A stretch of DNA of 40,338 bases, taken from Salinispora cortesiana (GTDB lineage Bacteria; Actinomycetota; Actinomycetes; Mycobacteriales; Micromonosporaceae). Shown here in pieces: positions 24,746 to 33,488 of the stretch. Made by a program: the position numbers and the translations under genes. Each line of letters opens with the position of its first letter. Position 1 is the stretch's first letter. Below the pieces are notes generated by a model. That model searched no databases. It was not told the origin of the DNA and saw nothing but the letters and a program-made list of their open reading frames with translations. The DNA is taken from positions 1 through 40,338 of the forward strand of contig NZ_AXVR01000045.1 in the NCBI RefSeq assembly GCF_000484695.1. Reading direction: 5' to 3'.

Positions 24746-25402
24746 TCAGCGGACGGCGCCGTTGCGGTAGGCCCAGATCACGATGTTGACGCGGTCCCGG
24801 ACGCCGAGTTTGGCCAGCACCCGGCCGACGTGCGTCTTCACGGTGACCTCGGCGAGGTGCAGCCGCTGGGCGATCTCGGCGTTGCTCGCTCCCGCCACGA
24901 TCAGGTCGAACACGTCGCGTTCCCGGGCCGTGAACCCATCGATGGCGGCGGTCCTCCGGGTTGGCCCTGGCTCGGTCCGACTGGCGACCAGCCGTCGGGT
25001 GGTCGAGGGTGCTATGACCGATCCGCCTCGGTAGACAGTGCGGATGGCTGCGGTGAGTCCTTCGGCGGTCGCGTCCTTGAGCAGGTAGCCACTGGCTCCG
25101 GCGCTGAGGATCCGGGTCGCGTAGTCGTCGTTGTCGTACGTGGTCAGCGCGACGAGTTTCGGGGTGGGTCCGGGGGCGGCGAGGATGGCGCGGGTGGCGG
25201 TGATCCCGTCGGTGTGCGGCATCCGGATGTCCATGAGAATGACGTCTGGATGGTGCTCGGCGGCAAGGGCGACCGCCTCCGCGCCGGTGGCGGCGGTGGC
25301 GACCACCCGCATGTCGGGGGCCGAGTTGACGACCAGGGCGAATCCGGTGCGGACGAGGTCTTGGTCGTCGGCGATGAGCACCGTGATCAGCGGCTCGGTC
25401 AT
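24746..25402 (-). CDS. Two-component response regulator, NarL/FixJ type (lantibiotic cluster)
   Basis: This predicts 218 residues. The receiver domain has Asp12/Asp13 (IADDQD), phospho-acceptor Asp58 (ILMDIRMP) and the lysine of YLLKD. A LuxR-type HTH occupies the last 65 residues (TARERDVFDLIVAGASNAEI, then VKTHVGRVLAKLGVRDR). The ATG (25402) overlaps the kinase stop as ATGA, so both are made together. In the actagardine locus a similar kinase-regulator pair controls production and immunity; the same role is likely here. The stop codon is directly followed by the copy A remnant, so this is the left edge of the cluster. Confidence 0.92.
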   Translation of the reverse strand: MTEPLITVLIADDQDLVRTGFALVVNSAPDMRVVATAATGAEAVALAAEHHPDVILMDIRMPHTDGITATRAILAAPGPTPKLVALTTYDNDDYATRILSAGASGYLLKDATAEGLTAAIRTVYRGGSVIAPSTTRRLVASRTEPGPTRRTAAIDGFTARERDVFDLIVAGASNAEIAQRLHLAEVTVKTHVGRVLAKLGVRDRVNIVIWAYRNGAVR

Positions 25403-26526
25403 GACCGCCTTCCCTCCTGGGCGAGTGGCCATGTGGTGGTGACCGTGAACTCCGCGTCGGCGGTGATGGCGCAGGTTCCGTTGAAAAGGGTGCATCGCTG
25501 CCGGATGCCGGAGAGGCCCTGCCCCTCCACCAGCACGCTGCTGTCCTGCCCGGTCAGTGGGCTCGTCACGGTGACGGTGAGTAGCCGGGGCCGCCAGCGC
25601 ATGTACAGGTGCGCCTGTTGCCGTGGCGCGTGCTTGATGACGTTGGTAAGCGATTCCTGGATCACCCGGTAGACGGCGAGGTCCGTGCCGGGCCCGAGGG
25701 GCTGCTCGGCGCCGTCCGTCGTCACGGTCGTTTGGAGACCGGCGGCGGCGACACTGGTCAGCAGCGCGGGCAACTCGCGCAGCCCTTTGGCGTCCAGATC
25801 GTCGTCGTCGCGGTCGACCACCGTGAGCAAGCGTTTGACGTCTGCGAGGGCCTCCCGACCGGTGCCCGCGATCCGGTCGAACAGTGGACCGGCGACCACG
25901 GCGTCAGCGCGGGCGGCGACCCTGCCGCCCTCGGCCTGGGCAATGATCGAGGCCAGGGAGTGCGCGATGATGTCGTGCATCTCCCGGCTGATTCGGGTTC
26001 GCTCCTCGTGCACGGCGAGCTGGGCGCGCATGGAGCTGTCCTGCTCGGCGAGTCGCCGACGGCGCTCGGCATGGTCGACGGCACTGCGCTGCTGGCGCTG
26101 CATCAGGCCGGTCGACCATGCGGCGAGCGACGTTGCCGCGATCAGGACGCCGGGCAGCATGGCACCGAGCCGCCGGTCGTGCAGAGCGTAGCCGGCCACC
26201 ACCAAGGCCCCGGCCGCGCCGAGCAACAAGCCGGCGTGGCGCAGCCGGTCCGCCGCGTACGCGGCGACCGCGTGGATGGCGACCAGGCCGACGAGGTCGC
26301 CGGGGAACAGAAAGCGGTGCACCACCAGCACGTGCGTACCCGAGATGACTGTCACGAGGGCGAGCATGGTCAGCGGCGCGACACGGCGGATCGCCAGCGG
26401 CACTGCGACCGCTGCCGACCAGTACCAGTCCGGTAGACCGGCGAGGCCAAGCAGCAGACAGCCGGCCACTGCGGTAAGCGCGATGCCGGCGTCGACCGCC
26501 AGCGTCTGCTTCGTCTCGACCGGCAC
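25399..26526 (-). CDS. Two-component sensor histidine kinase (lantibiotic cluster)
   Basis: This predicts 375 residues. About five hydrophobic membrane segments cover residues 10-140. A HisKA_3 dimerisation domain follows with His184 in RTRISREMHDIIAHS, then a HATPase domain with YRVIQESLTNVIKHA (N box) and GQGLSGIRQRC (G box). It probably senses cell-envelope stress or the lantibiotic itself and phosphorylates the regulator at 24746. The GTG start at 26526 is chosen because it opens the membrane domain; the frame is open further upstream but would overlap the divergent promoter. The sequence just before it (GGGGGA) is too close for a normal ribosome binding site, so the mRNA may be leaderless. 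Confidence 0.88.
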   Translation of the reverse strand: MPVETKQTLAVDAGIALTAVAGCLLLGLAGLPDWYWSAAVAVPLAIRRVAPLTMLALVTVISGTHVLVVHRFLFPGDLVGLVAIHAVAAYAADRLRHAGLLLGAAGALVVAGYALHDRRLGAMLPGVLIAATSLAAWSTGLMQRQQRSAVDHAERRRRLAEQDSSMRAQLAVHEERTRISREMHDIIAHSLASIIAQAEGGRVAARADAVVAGPLFDRIAGTGREALADVKRLLTVVDRDDDDLDAKGLRELPALLTSVAAAGLQTTVTTDGAEQPLGPGTDLAVYRVIQESLTNVIKHAPRQQAHLYMRWRPRLLTVTVTSPLTGQDSSVLVEGQGLSGIRQRCTLFNGTCAITADAEFTVTTTWPLAQEGRRS

Positions 26527-26673
26527 TCCCCCAGCGTAGGCAGCGGCCCGCCACAACGGAATCGCGGTCTTCCCGGACGATACCGAAGCCTTGAGACCAA
26601 GGTATCGGTCGCGGACGACACTCGATGCCGGGGACGGATGTGTCCGGCCGTGCGCTTCCCTACGGTCGGTGAG

Positions 26674-27417
26674 GTGAAGACGCAGACGAAGCGTGCCGAC
26701 ATGGTCAGTTGCCGGAACGTCCGCAAGACGTACGGTGCTGGCGAGTCCGCGGTGCGGGCGGTGGACGGAGTTTCCGCCGATTTCGCGGCCGGCGAGTTTA
26801 CCGCCATCATGGGCCCGTCCGGCTCCGGCAAGACGACACTGATGCACCTGTTGGCCGGGTTGGACACGCCCACCGAGGGCTCGACCAGTGTGGCCGGTAC
26901 CTCGTTGGCTGGCCTGGACGACCGAGCCCTGACCGACTTGCGGCGGGACCGGATTGGCTTCATCTTCCAGGCGTTCAACCTGCTGCCCACACTGACCGCC
27001 CGACAGAACATCACGCTGCCACTACGGCTCGCCGGCCGGCCGGTCGAACCGGCGCGGCTAAGGGTCATCACCGACGCGCTGCAGATCGGCGACCGGCTGG
27101 AACACCGTCCGGCTGAGTTGTCCGGCGGACAGCAGCAACGCGTCGCGGTGGCACGAGCCCTGCTGGCCCAGCCCGCCGTCGTCTTCGCCGACGAACCCAC
27201 CGGCGCGCTGGACATCGCCACCGGACGGGCCCTGCTCGGTGGCCTGCGCGACGCGGCACAGCAGTACGGGCAGACGATTATCATGGTGACCCACGACCCC
27301 GGTGCGGCGACGTACGCCGATCGGGTGCTGGTAATGGCCGACGGTCGCATCCATGATGAGCTACGTCAGCCAAACCGGGACACCATTCTGGCCTCACTGG
27401 CCTCGGTGACGGTATGA
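26674..27417 (+). CDS. ABC transporter ATP-binding protein (MacB/LolD type)
   Basis: This predicts 247 residues. Walker A is GPSGSGKTT, the Q-loop lies in FIFQAFNLLPTL, the signature is LSGGQQQRVAVARAL, Walker B is VVFADEPTGALD, and the switch His lies in MVTHDP. It energises the FtsX-type permease that overlaps its stop codon. In lantibiotic loci such pairs usually give self-immunity by removing the peptide from the membrane. GTG 26674 is used as start (TACGGT lies 7 bases upstream, fitting a leaderless mRNA). ATG 26638 and ATG 26701 are alternatives in the same frame. Confidence 0.9.
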   Translation: MKTQTKRADMVSCRNVRKTYGAGESAVRAVDGVSADFAAGEFTAIMGPSGSGKTTLMHLLAGLDTPTEGSTSVAGTSLAGLDDRALTDLRRDRIGFIFQAFNLLPTLTARQNITLPLRLAGRPVEPARLRVITDALQIGDRLEHRPAELSGGQQQRVAVARALLAQPAVVFADEPTGALDIATGRALLGGLRDAAQQYGQTIIMVTHDPGAATYADRVLVMADGRIHDELRQPNRDTILASLASVTV

Positions 27418-29867
27418 CGATGATCTTCGTACTGGCCTGGGCGCAGGTCCGCACCTACCCGGCACGGTTGCTGGCGATCATCGCCGCGGTGCTTCTGGCG
27501 ACCGGCTTCCTCGCCGCCACGGCCACCTTCGCCGCCACCTCGGGCGAAGGGCTGCGCCTCACCGCGGCGGCACCGCTCACCACGGCCGATATTGTCCTCG
27601 ACGCGGATAGTTCGGTCCGCGACCCGGGCTGGTACCGGGCGGTGGCGGCGGTCCCCAACGTCCGCAGCGTTGACCCACAGTACGCACGCACAGCCAGCGT
27701 CTTCGGCGGCGACCGACGCGGTTCGGCGAACGTGCAGAGCCTGGCCTCCACCGCCGCCGTCCGCTGGTTCGACCTGGACCACGGCTCCTGGCCGACCGGA
27801 GCCGGGCAGGTCGTCGCGGATCAGCGGACACTCGACGAGCTCGGCGTGGGCGTCGGCGACACGCTGACTTTCCGGCAGGACGACGGGCAGCCGGTGACCG
27901 TCACCGTGACGGGCTCGACCGACCTGGGGTTCCGGCCATTGACCGGCTCGTCGTTCCGCTTCTACGCTGACCCAGCGTTCTTCCCCGGCGACGTCCCGCC
28001 TGCGGCCCTGGTCACGATCGACGACCCGAACCGCATCGCGGACACCATCGATGCCATCAAGCGCGCGCTGCCGGCGGGCACCTCGGCGATGAGTGCCTCC
28101 GTCGCGGCCGACCAGGCCGCCGCGCGCTTCGCCGGGGGCAACACCCAACTGATCGTACTGATGCTGACCTTCGCTGCGGTTGCCCTGCTGGCCTCCGTCC
28201 TGGTCATCGCCAACACCTTCCACGTGGTGATCGTCCAGCGGGTCCGGCAGATCGCCCTGCTGCGGCTCGTCGGCGGGCACCGGGGCCAGGTGAGCCGGGT
28301 ACTACTGGCCGAGGCCGCCATCACGGGCACGGTCGGCGCACTCGTGGGCGCGGCGGCGGGGATCGGCGTCGGCTACCTCGGGGCCGGCCTGCTGGACATC
28401 AGCGGTGGTGGCCTGCGGGTGAATCCAGTGGCCCTGGTGGGCAGTGTGCTGGTCGGGATCCTGGCCACGCTGACCGCAGCCTGGCTGCCGGCGCGACGCG
28501 CCACCCAGGTCGCGCCGGTCCGAGCCCTCCAGGAGGCCGCCGAACCGCCGGCTGGTGCGGTCCACGGCGGGCGTCGCCTGGTCACCGGCGCCGCAATTGC
28601 GGTCATCGCCATCGCGGTGCTGACCGTGGCGGGAATCGGCGTCTCGCTGCCACTGGCCCTCGTCGGTGGTCTGCTACTGGCGGCCGGTCTCCTGATCGCC
28701 CTACCCCGGCTGATCGCGGTGCTGTTGCCGCCGGTCGCCCGGCTGCTGGAGCGCTTCGGAGTCGCCGCCGGCCTGGCCGGGAGCAGCCTGAGCCAGAACG
28801 CCCGGCGGACCTCCGCGGCCGCGATGGCCGTGGTGGTCGGCTCGGCCCTGATCGCCTGTCTGGCCGTGGCAGCCACCACCGGACGGGCCACCGTGGACGC
28901 GGACCTGGAGGCTCGGTACCCGGTAGCGGTAACCGCGCGCACCGACGGCGGTCCCGTCGACCGCAAAACGGTCAGGGCTCTCGCCGTGATACCGGAGCTG
29001 TCCGTCACGGCCACGGTGGGCACCGTGGATGCCGAGTTCTCCGAAATCGGGAAGGCGACCCCGGCCCGGCTCGCGGCCCTGCCCGCCGTACTGGCCAGCC
29101 GGCTGGCGCCCGAACTCACCGCGTCCGCCGGCCCGCCGGTCCTGTTGTTGCCCGGTGCCTACCTGGCTGCGCGCGGCCTGTCAGAAGGCAGTCCGGTGAG
29201 CGTCGGCGTGGGAAACCGGACGCTGCAGTTCGTCGCCCGCGCCTCCCGACTAGCCGACACCACCGGTCAGCTGCTCGGTGTGACCTCCGCCGACACGCTC
29301 ACGGCCCATGGGGTGACGGCAATCTCCACGGAGGTTTGGGGGGTGGCACGTCCCGGTTTCGACCGTGCCGCTCTTGCCGACAAAGCGAACGCAGTCGCGG
29401 CCCGTGACCCGGGAGTGGAGCTGGGCGGCGGCATCACCGAGGGCAGCGACATCGCCGACGTGCTCGCCATCCTGCTCGGGCTGTCGCTCGCGATGCTCGG
29501 CGTGACCGTGATCATCGCGCTGCTCGGCATCGCGAACCTGCTGGGCCTGTCGGTCATCGAGCGTACGCAGGAGATGGCCCTGTTGCGGGCGCTCGGCACC
29601 CGGCGCGGACGGCTGCGGGCGGTGCTCGCGATCGAGGCGGTGACCATCACGCTGGTCGGTGCCGCCACCGGTGTCGTGATCGGCGCTCCGGTGGGCCTGG
29701 TCGGGGTGACCGCCACCGTAGGCACGACGGCCACACCGGTCATCCGGCTGCCCTGGGCGCAGCTGGCTCTGCTGTTGATCGCGGCCATCGTGACCGGGGT
29801 GCTGGCCAGCGTGGCACCGGCCCGGCGGGCGACACGGATCGCCCCTGCGCAGGGCCTGACGCGCTAA
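27414..29867 (+). CDS. FtsX/MacB-type ABC transporter permease
   Basis: This predicts 817 residues with the layout of a doubled permease. There is an N-terminal membrane helix, an extracytoplasmic MacB-like domain, a first FtsX unit (LIVLMLTFAAVALLASVLVI through LPARRATQVAPVRAL), two further helices, a second extracytoplasmic domain, and a second FtsX unit ending in ARRATRIAPAQGLTR. The ATG overlaps the ATPase stop (ATGA at 27414-27417). With the ATPase it probably forms the immunity transporter of the lantibiotic cluster. Transcription is divergent from the kinase genes. Confidence 0.9.
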   Translation: MTMIFVLAWAQVRTYPARLLAIIAAVLLATGFLAATATFAATSGEGLRLTAAAPLTTADIVLDADSSVRDPGWYRAVAAVPNVRSVDPQYARTASVFGGDRRGSANVQSLASTAAVRWFDLDHGSWPTGAGQVVADQRTLDELGVGVGDTLTFRQDDGQPVTVTVTGSTDLGFRPLTGSSFRFYADPAFFPGDVPPAALVTIDDPNRIADTIDAIKRALPAGTSAMSASVAADQAAARFAGGNTQLIVLMLTFAAVALLASVLVIANTFHVVIVQRVRQIALLRLVGGHRGQVSRVLLAEAAITGTVGALVGAAAGIGVGYLGAGLLDISGGGLRVNPVALVGSVLVGILATLTAAWLPARRATQVAPVRALQEAAEPPAGAVHGGRRLVTGAAIAVIAIAVLTVAGIGVSLPLALVGGLLLAAGLLIALPRLIAVLLPPVARLLERFGVAAGLAGSSLSQNARRTSAAAMAVVVGSALIACLAVAATTGRATVDADLEARYPVAVTARTDGGPVDRKTVRALAVIPELSVTATVGTVDAEFSEIGKATPARLAALPAVLASRLAPELTASAGPPVLLLPGAYLAARGLSEGSPVSVGVGNRTLQFVARASRLADTTGQLLGVTSADTLTAHGVTAISTEVWGVARPGFDRAALADKANAVAARDPGVELGGGITEGSDIADVLAILLGLSLAMLGVTVIIALLGIANLLGLSVIERTQEMALLRALGTRRGRLRAVLAIEAVTITLVGAATGVVIGAPVGLVGVTATVGTTATPVIRLPWAQLALLLIAAIVTGVLASVAPARRATRIAPAQGLTR

Positions 29868-29911
29868 ACATAACCCTAAAGTGAATTTCCCCACCGTGCA
29901 CATAGGAGTCA

Positions 29912-29941
29912 TTGCTTTGAATTGAGGCGATCAGATAATAT
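29912..29941 (+). promoter_or_regulatory. Promoter of the LuxR-type regulator gene
   Basis: TTGCTT (29912-29917) and TAATAT (29936-29941) are spaced by 18 bases in an AT-rich 139-bp gap, unlike the surrounding GC-rich DNA. Transcription would begin near 29948, about 58 bases before the GTG at 30007. Confidence 0.55.
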
Positions 29942-30006
29942 CATTCTGTATCGCGACCATAAACGCAGATGCGTTTGCAGTCGACAACGTGTGCGGGGGT
30001 AACGCT

Positions 30007-30684
30007 GTGACGGACGTTCTGGTGGTAGGCGACGAAGTCCTGGTGAGTGTCGGCCTCAAGATGATCCTGGAGACCGCTGGTGGTTTCGTCGTGGCGACCT
30101 CGGTCGGGCGACACGCGCGATCGGCGGCAGAGGAATGTCGGCCGGCTGTTGTCCTGGTCGACGCGCAGACCGCCAAACCGCACGGCGTGGCTATCCTGAA
30201 CCAGCTCTGCACGCTCACGCCACCGCCGACGGTCGCCATACTCACCGCGTTGGCACCGTCCGAAGTGGTCGTTGAGTCACTACGAGCAGGCGCGTCCGGC
30301 CTCCTGCTCAGGGACAGCAAACCGGAACAGTTGGTCGTCGCGGTGCGGGCGCTCGCTACCGGGGCCACCGTGCTGGCACCCGAGGTATGGTCGGTAGTCC
30401 TCCGGTCGAGCGTCCCCGGCCTGACGGCTGACGACAAGGTCGAGCAACTGACCCAGCGCGAGCGAGAGATTTTAAAACTACTCGGCCTCGGGCTTACCAA
30501 CGCGGGCATCAGCCGGCGGCTTTTCCTTAGCAATTCGACAGTCAAGGATTGTGTCAGCGGTATCCTTAACAAACTCGGGGTGGCCAATCGGGTTCAGGCT
30601 GCGGTGTGCGCCTATGTCGCTGGCCTGACGGCCGATGACCTGGCCCCACCGGCCGACCTTGCCTACTGTGCCGCTTACCGGTGA
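30007..30684 (+). CDS. LuxR-family regulator with degenerate receiver domain
   Basis: This predicts 225 residues. The receiver-like domain keeps Asp52 (VVLVDAQ), but the usual acidic pair is reduced to Gly8-Asp9 (VVGDE) and the conserved lysine is Arg102 (LLLRDS). Phosphorylation may therefore be weak or absent. The C-terminal LuxR HTH (TQREREILKLLGLGLTNAGI, then NSTVKDCVSGILNKLG) is intact. The GTG start at 30007 has GGGGGTAAC upstream; GTG 29989 is an alternative. The actagardine cluster also carries such an orphan regulator (garR1), and the position here, facing the biosynthetic operon, fits a pathway activator. Its stop is 5 bases from the stop of the convergent monooxygenase gene. Confidence 0.85.
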   Translation: MTDVLVVGDEVLVSVGLKMILETAGGFVVATSVGRHARSAAEECRPAVVLVDAQTAKPHGVAILNQLCTLTPPPTVAILTALAPSEVVVESLRAGASGLLLRDSKPEQLVVAVRALATGATVLAPEVWSVVLRSSVPGLTADDKVEQLTQREREILKLLGLGLTNAGISRRLFLSNSTVKDCVSGILNKLGVANRVQAAVCAYVAGLTADDLAPPADLAYCAAYR

Positions 30685-30689
30685 ATCGT

Positions 30690-31715
30690 TCAATCAGCCT
30701 GGCCGGCTCCCGCCAGAAGCGCGAACTCAGTGGCCAACAACTCATACGAGCGTTGCCGCGCGGTCGCCCCCGGGCAGTTGGTGGTGAGAATGACCTCCGG
30801 CACGTCGTACACCGTCTGGAGCCGCCGGATCTCCGCACCCACCTCTGGGGCTGTACCGGAGATCTGTAGGAACGGCCGCTTCAAGCGCAGTGACCGGTCC
30901 TCTGCGGTCAGGGTGTATCGGCCGACGTCGGCCAGGCTCGGCGCGCCGCCGCGATAGTCGTCGTCGAGCTGCACCTGGGCGCGCCAGCCGGTGGTACAGG
31001 ACATCCAGAAACAGGTGCCCAACTCCTCCGCTCGGGCGGCGGTGTCGGCGCAGAGCACCCGCAGCGCGAGCATCGCCCGCGGTTCGTCCAACCAGGGTGA
31101 CGGCCGGAATGCCTCTCTATAGACAGCGATCGCCTTGGGACTCTCCTCGGCCGCGATGAACTGGGCGAAACAGAACGGCAGGCCTAGCATGCCGGCCATC
31201 AGGGCGCTGTCCGCTCCAGAACCCAGCAGCCACGGCGCTGGCGGCTCTGCCACCTCTGGGGTCACCGAGACCCTGGTGACGGCGCGCGAATCACCCAGGA
31301 AACCGAGAAGACGGCCGACCTGTTGAAGGAACGCCTCGTCGGTGGCCAACGCGTACGGGTTGAGCAACCCCGCCATGGCCGTCGGGCCGCCGACGCCCCG
31401 GCCGAACCCGAGGTCGACCCGGCCCGGGTACAACGCCGCCAGGGTCCGATACGTTTCAGCCACCTTCAACGGGCTGTAGTGGGGCAGCAGGACGCCGCCG
31501 CTGCCCACCCGGATCCGCGTGGTGGCCGCTGCGGCGGTGGCCACCACAATTTCCGGCGAAGCGCAGGCGTTTGCCGCGCTGCCATGATGCTCGGCAACCC
31601 AGAAGCGGCGGTATCCGAAGGACTCCACCGCTCGGGCGAGGTCGACCGAATCCCGTACTGACTGCGCCGGGCTGCCGTCGCGGAACACCGGAACCTGGTC
31701 CAGAACGCTAAGCAT
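30690..31715 (-). CDS. Luciferase-like flavin monooxygenase, GarO-like
   Basis: This predicts 341 residues of the bacterial luciferase-like (LLM) family: opening LSVLDQVPVFRDG, then FWVAEHHGSAANACASPEIV, RIRVGSGGVLLPHYSPLKVA, and RVDLGFGRGVGGP. In the actagardine locus a homologous enzyme, GarO, oxidises the C-terminal methyllanthionine sulphur of deoxyactagardine to a sulfoxide. With an actagardine-type LanA in the same operon, that is the likely job here. LLM enzymes in other lanthipeptide loci can also be reductases of dehydro residues, a less likely alternative. It begins 12 bases after the exporter stop; GAAGG precedes the ATG. Confidence 0.85.
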   Translation of the reverse strand: MLSVLDQVPVFRDGSPAQSVRDSVDLARAVESFGYRRFWVAEHHGSAANACASPEIVVATAAAATTRIRVGSGGVLLPHYSPLKVAETYRTLAALYPGRVDLGFGRGVGGPTAMAGLLNPYALATDEAFLQQVGRLLGFLGDSRAVTRVSVTPEVAEPPAPWLLGSGADSALMAGMLGLPFCFAQFIAAEESPKAIAVYREAFRPSPWLDEPRAMLALRVLCADTAARAEELGTCFWMSCTTGWRAQVQLDDDYRGGAPSLADVGRYTLTAEDRSLRLKRPFLQISGTAPEVGAEIRRLQTVYDVPEVILTTNCPGATARQRSYELLATEFALLAGAGQAD

Positions 31716-31727
31716 GCGCGTATCCCT

Positions 31728-33488
31728 TCAGTTGAGCAGTTGGCGGGTCGCGAATTCCTGGTAGAGCCGATCGGTGGTGATCAGCTCGTCGTGTCGTCCA
31801 GCGGCGACCGCCCGCCCCGCGTCGATCACCACTATCTGGTTGGCTCTGGCGACGGTGGCCAGCCGGTGCGCGACGACCAGCACGGTACGGCCCGCGGCCA
31901 AGGCCGCCAGGGTGGTTTGGAGCGCGTGTTCGTTGCGCGCGTCCAGGTGGGCAGTCGGTTCGTCAAGCAGCAGCAGCGGCGCCGCGGTGAGCAGTGTCCG
32001 TGCGACCGCCAGGCGTTGCCGCTCCCCACCGGAGAACAGCAGCCCGGCGTCGCCGACCGGCGCGTCCAGGCCGGCAGGACTACGCGCCAGCGTCTCCGCC
32101 AGGTTCACCGCGTCGGTCACCCGCCAGATCGCCGACTCCGCGGCGTGTGGGGCGGCCAGGGTGAGGTTGTCCCGGACCGTCCCTGCCAGCACCGGCGCCT
32201 CCTGCTCCACATACCCCAGGGCGGCTCGCAGTTCTGCCAGCGGATAGTCACGGATGTCCCGGCCACGCAGACGGATCGAGCCGCCGGAGACCTCGTACAG
32301 CCGGGCGATCAACGCCAGGATTGTGGACTTTCCCGCACCCGAAGGACCGACCAGGGCTGTGGTGCCCCCGTCGGGGACCCGGAAGCTGACCTCCCGTAGT
32401 ACCTCGGTGCCGTTGGGGTAGCGGAAAGAGACTCGGTCGAATTCCAGCAGCGGCTGTGCCCCGCGGTAGCGGGCCGCCGCGACGGGACGGGCTGGCATCG
32501 TGCGGTCCTCGTCGGGCAGATCCAGGATCTCCTGGATCCGAGTTACCGCTCCCAGGCCGCTCTGAACCTGTGCCACTGCTTCCCCAACCTGCGCCAACGG
32601 CAGGGCCAGCGTGAACAGGAAGAGAGTGAACGCCACCATGTCACCGACCGACATCGCCTCCTGGGCGACGCGGTAGCCGCCGACGCCGATCACCGCGACG
32701 AAAGAGCCCTGCATTGCCAGCTTTACGACGGGACCGACCTGGGCGGTGACCAAGGCCAGTTGGACGCCGGCTGCCCGCGCCCGGTCGGCTACCCGGACCA
32801 CCTGGGCGGCCTCCCGCCGGGTCGCGTTGGCCACCCGGATCGTCCGGATGGCACCCAGGGCGCGGGTCACGGCGGCGGTCAGTCCGCCGACCTCCGCTTG
32901 GAGGGTCTCGCTGAGGGCGCGCAGGCGCCTACCCAACATGCGTACCACCACCGCGCCGATGAGCACTGGGACGAGGCTGACCCCGAGCAGCAGCGGGTCG
33001 ATCAGGACCATGGCGACCATCGAGCCCAGCACCAGCAGCAGCCCACTTACCAGATCGACCATGCCCGAGGCGACAACCGAGCGTAACTGGGTGGTGTCGG
33101 TTCCCACCCGGGACGCTAAATCACCGGCTTGTCGCTCGTCGTAGACGCTGACCGGTAACCGGAGCAGATGCTCGATCAGGGTGCGTCGGGCGGTGAACAC
33201 GATCGACTCGCCGGTGCGCTGCAACAGGAACTGCTGCACTGCGCTCAGTCCCGCACCGGCCACCATGACGACCAGCACCGCGACCGCCGCCGCGCCGTAC
33301 GGCTCAGATGCCTGGACCGCCGTCAGCACCCGGCGGATCAGGAACGGCTGCACGAGCTGGACCGCCACCCCTGCCAACGCGGACAAACCAACAACAACCA
33401 GCGCGCTGCGGTGCTCGACCACGCTGCGGTGCAGCAGACGGTGGGAGCGCCGACCGCCATGCACCGGCTCAGCGCGCGTCGCGGTCAC
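31728..33488 (-). CDS. ABC exporter for the lanthipeptide, without peptidase domain
   Basis: This predicts about 586 residues. An ABC membrane domain with six segments (about 25-310) is followed by an ATPase with Walker A GPSGAGKST, signature FSGGERQRLAVART and Walker B LLLLDEPTAHLD. Unlike many LanT proteins of class II clusters, it has no N-terminal C39 protease domain, so it exports but cannot cut the leader. The start is uncertain: GTG 33488, TTG 33500 and GTG 33464 are in frame, the first two overlapping the lanM stop at 33469. Coupled translation with lanM is likely. Confidence 0.88.
   Translation of the reverse strand: MTATRAEPVHGGRRSHRLLHRSVVEHRSALVVVGLSALAGVAVQLVQPFLIRRVLTAVQASEPYGAAAVAVLVVMVAGAGLSAVQQFLLQRTGESIVFTARRTLIEHLLRLPVSVYDERQAGDLASRVGTDTTQLRSVVASGMVDLVSGLLLVLGSMVAMVLIDPLLLGVSLVPVLIGAVVVRMLGRRLRALSETLQAEVGGLTAAVTRALGAIRTIRVANATRREAAQVVRVADRARAAGVQLALVTAQVGPVVKLAMQGSFVAVIGVGGYRVAQEAMSVGDMVAFTLFLFTLALPLAQVGEAVAQVQSGLGAVTRIQEILDLPDEDRTMPARPVAAARYRGAQPLLEFDRVSFRYPNGTEVLREVSFRVPDGGTTALVGPSGAGKSTILALIARLYEVSGGSIRLRGRDIRDYPLAELRAALGYVEQEAPVLAGTVRDNLTLAAPHAAESAIWRVTDAVNLAETLARSPAGLDAPVGDAGLLFSGGERQRLAVARTLLTAAPLLLLDEPTAHLDARNEHALQTTLAALAAGRTVLVVAHRLATVARANQIVVIDAGRAVAAGRHDELITTDRLYQEFATRQLLN

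Noticed and set aside
30690..31715. LLM enzyme as a reductase of dehydroalanine (LanJ-type)
   Set aside because: Possible for the fold, but the precursor is actagardine-type, whose known partner GarO is a sulphur-oxidising LLM monooxygenase.
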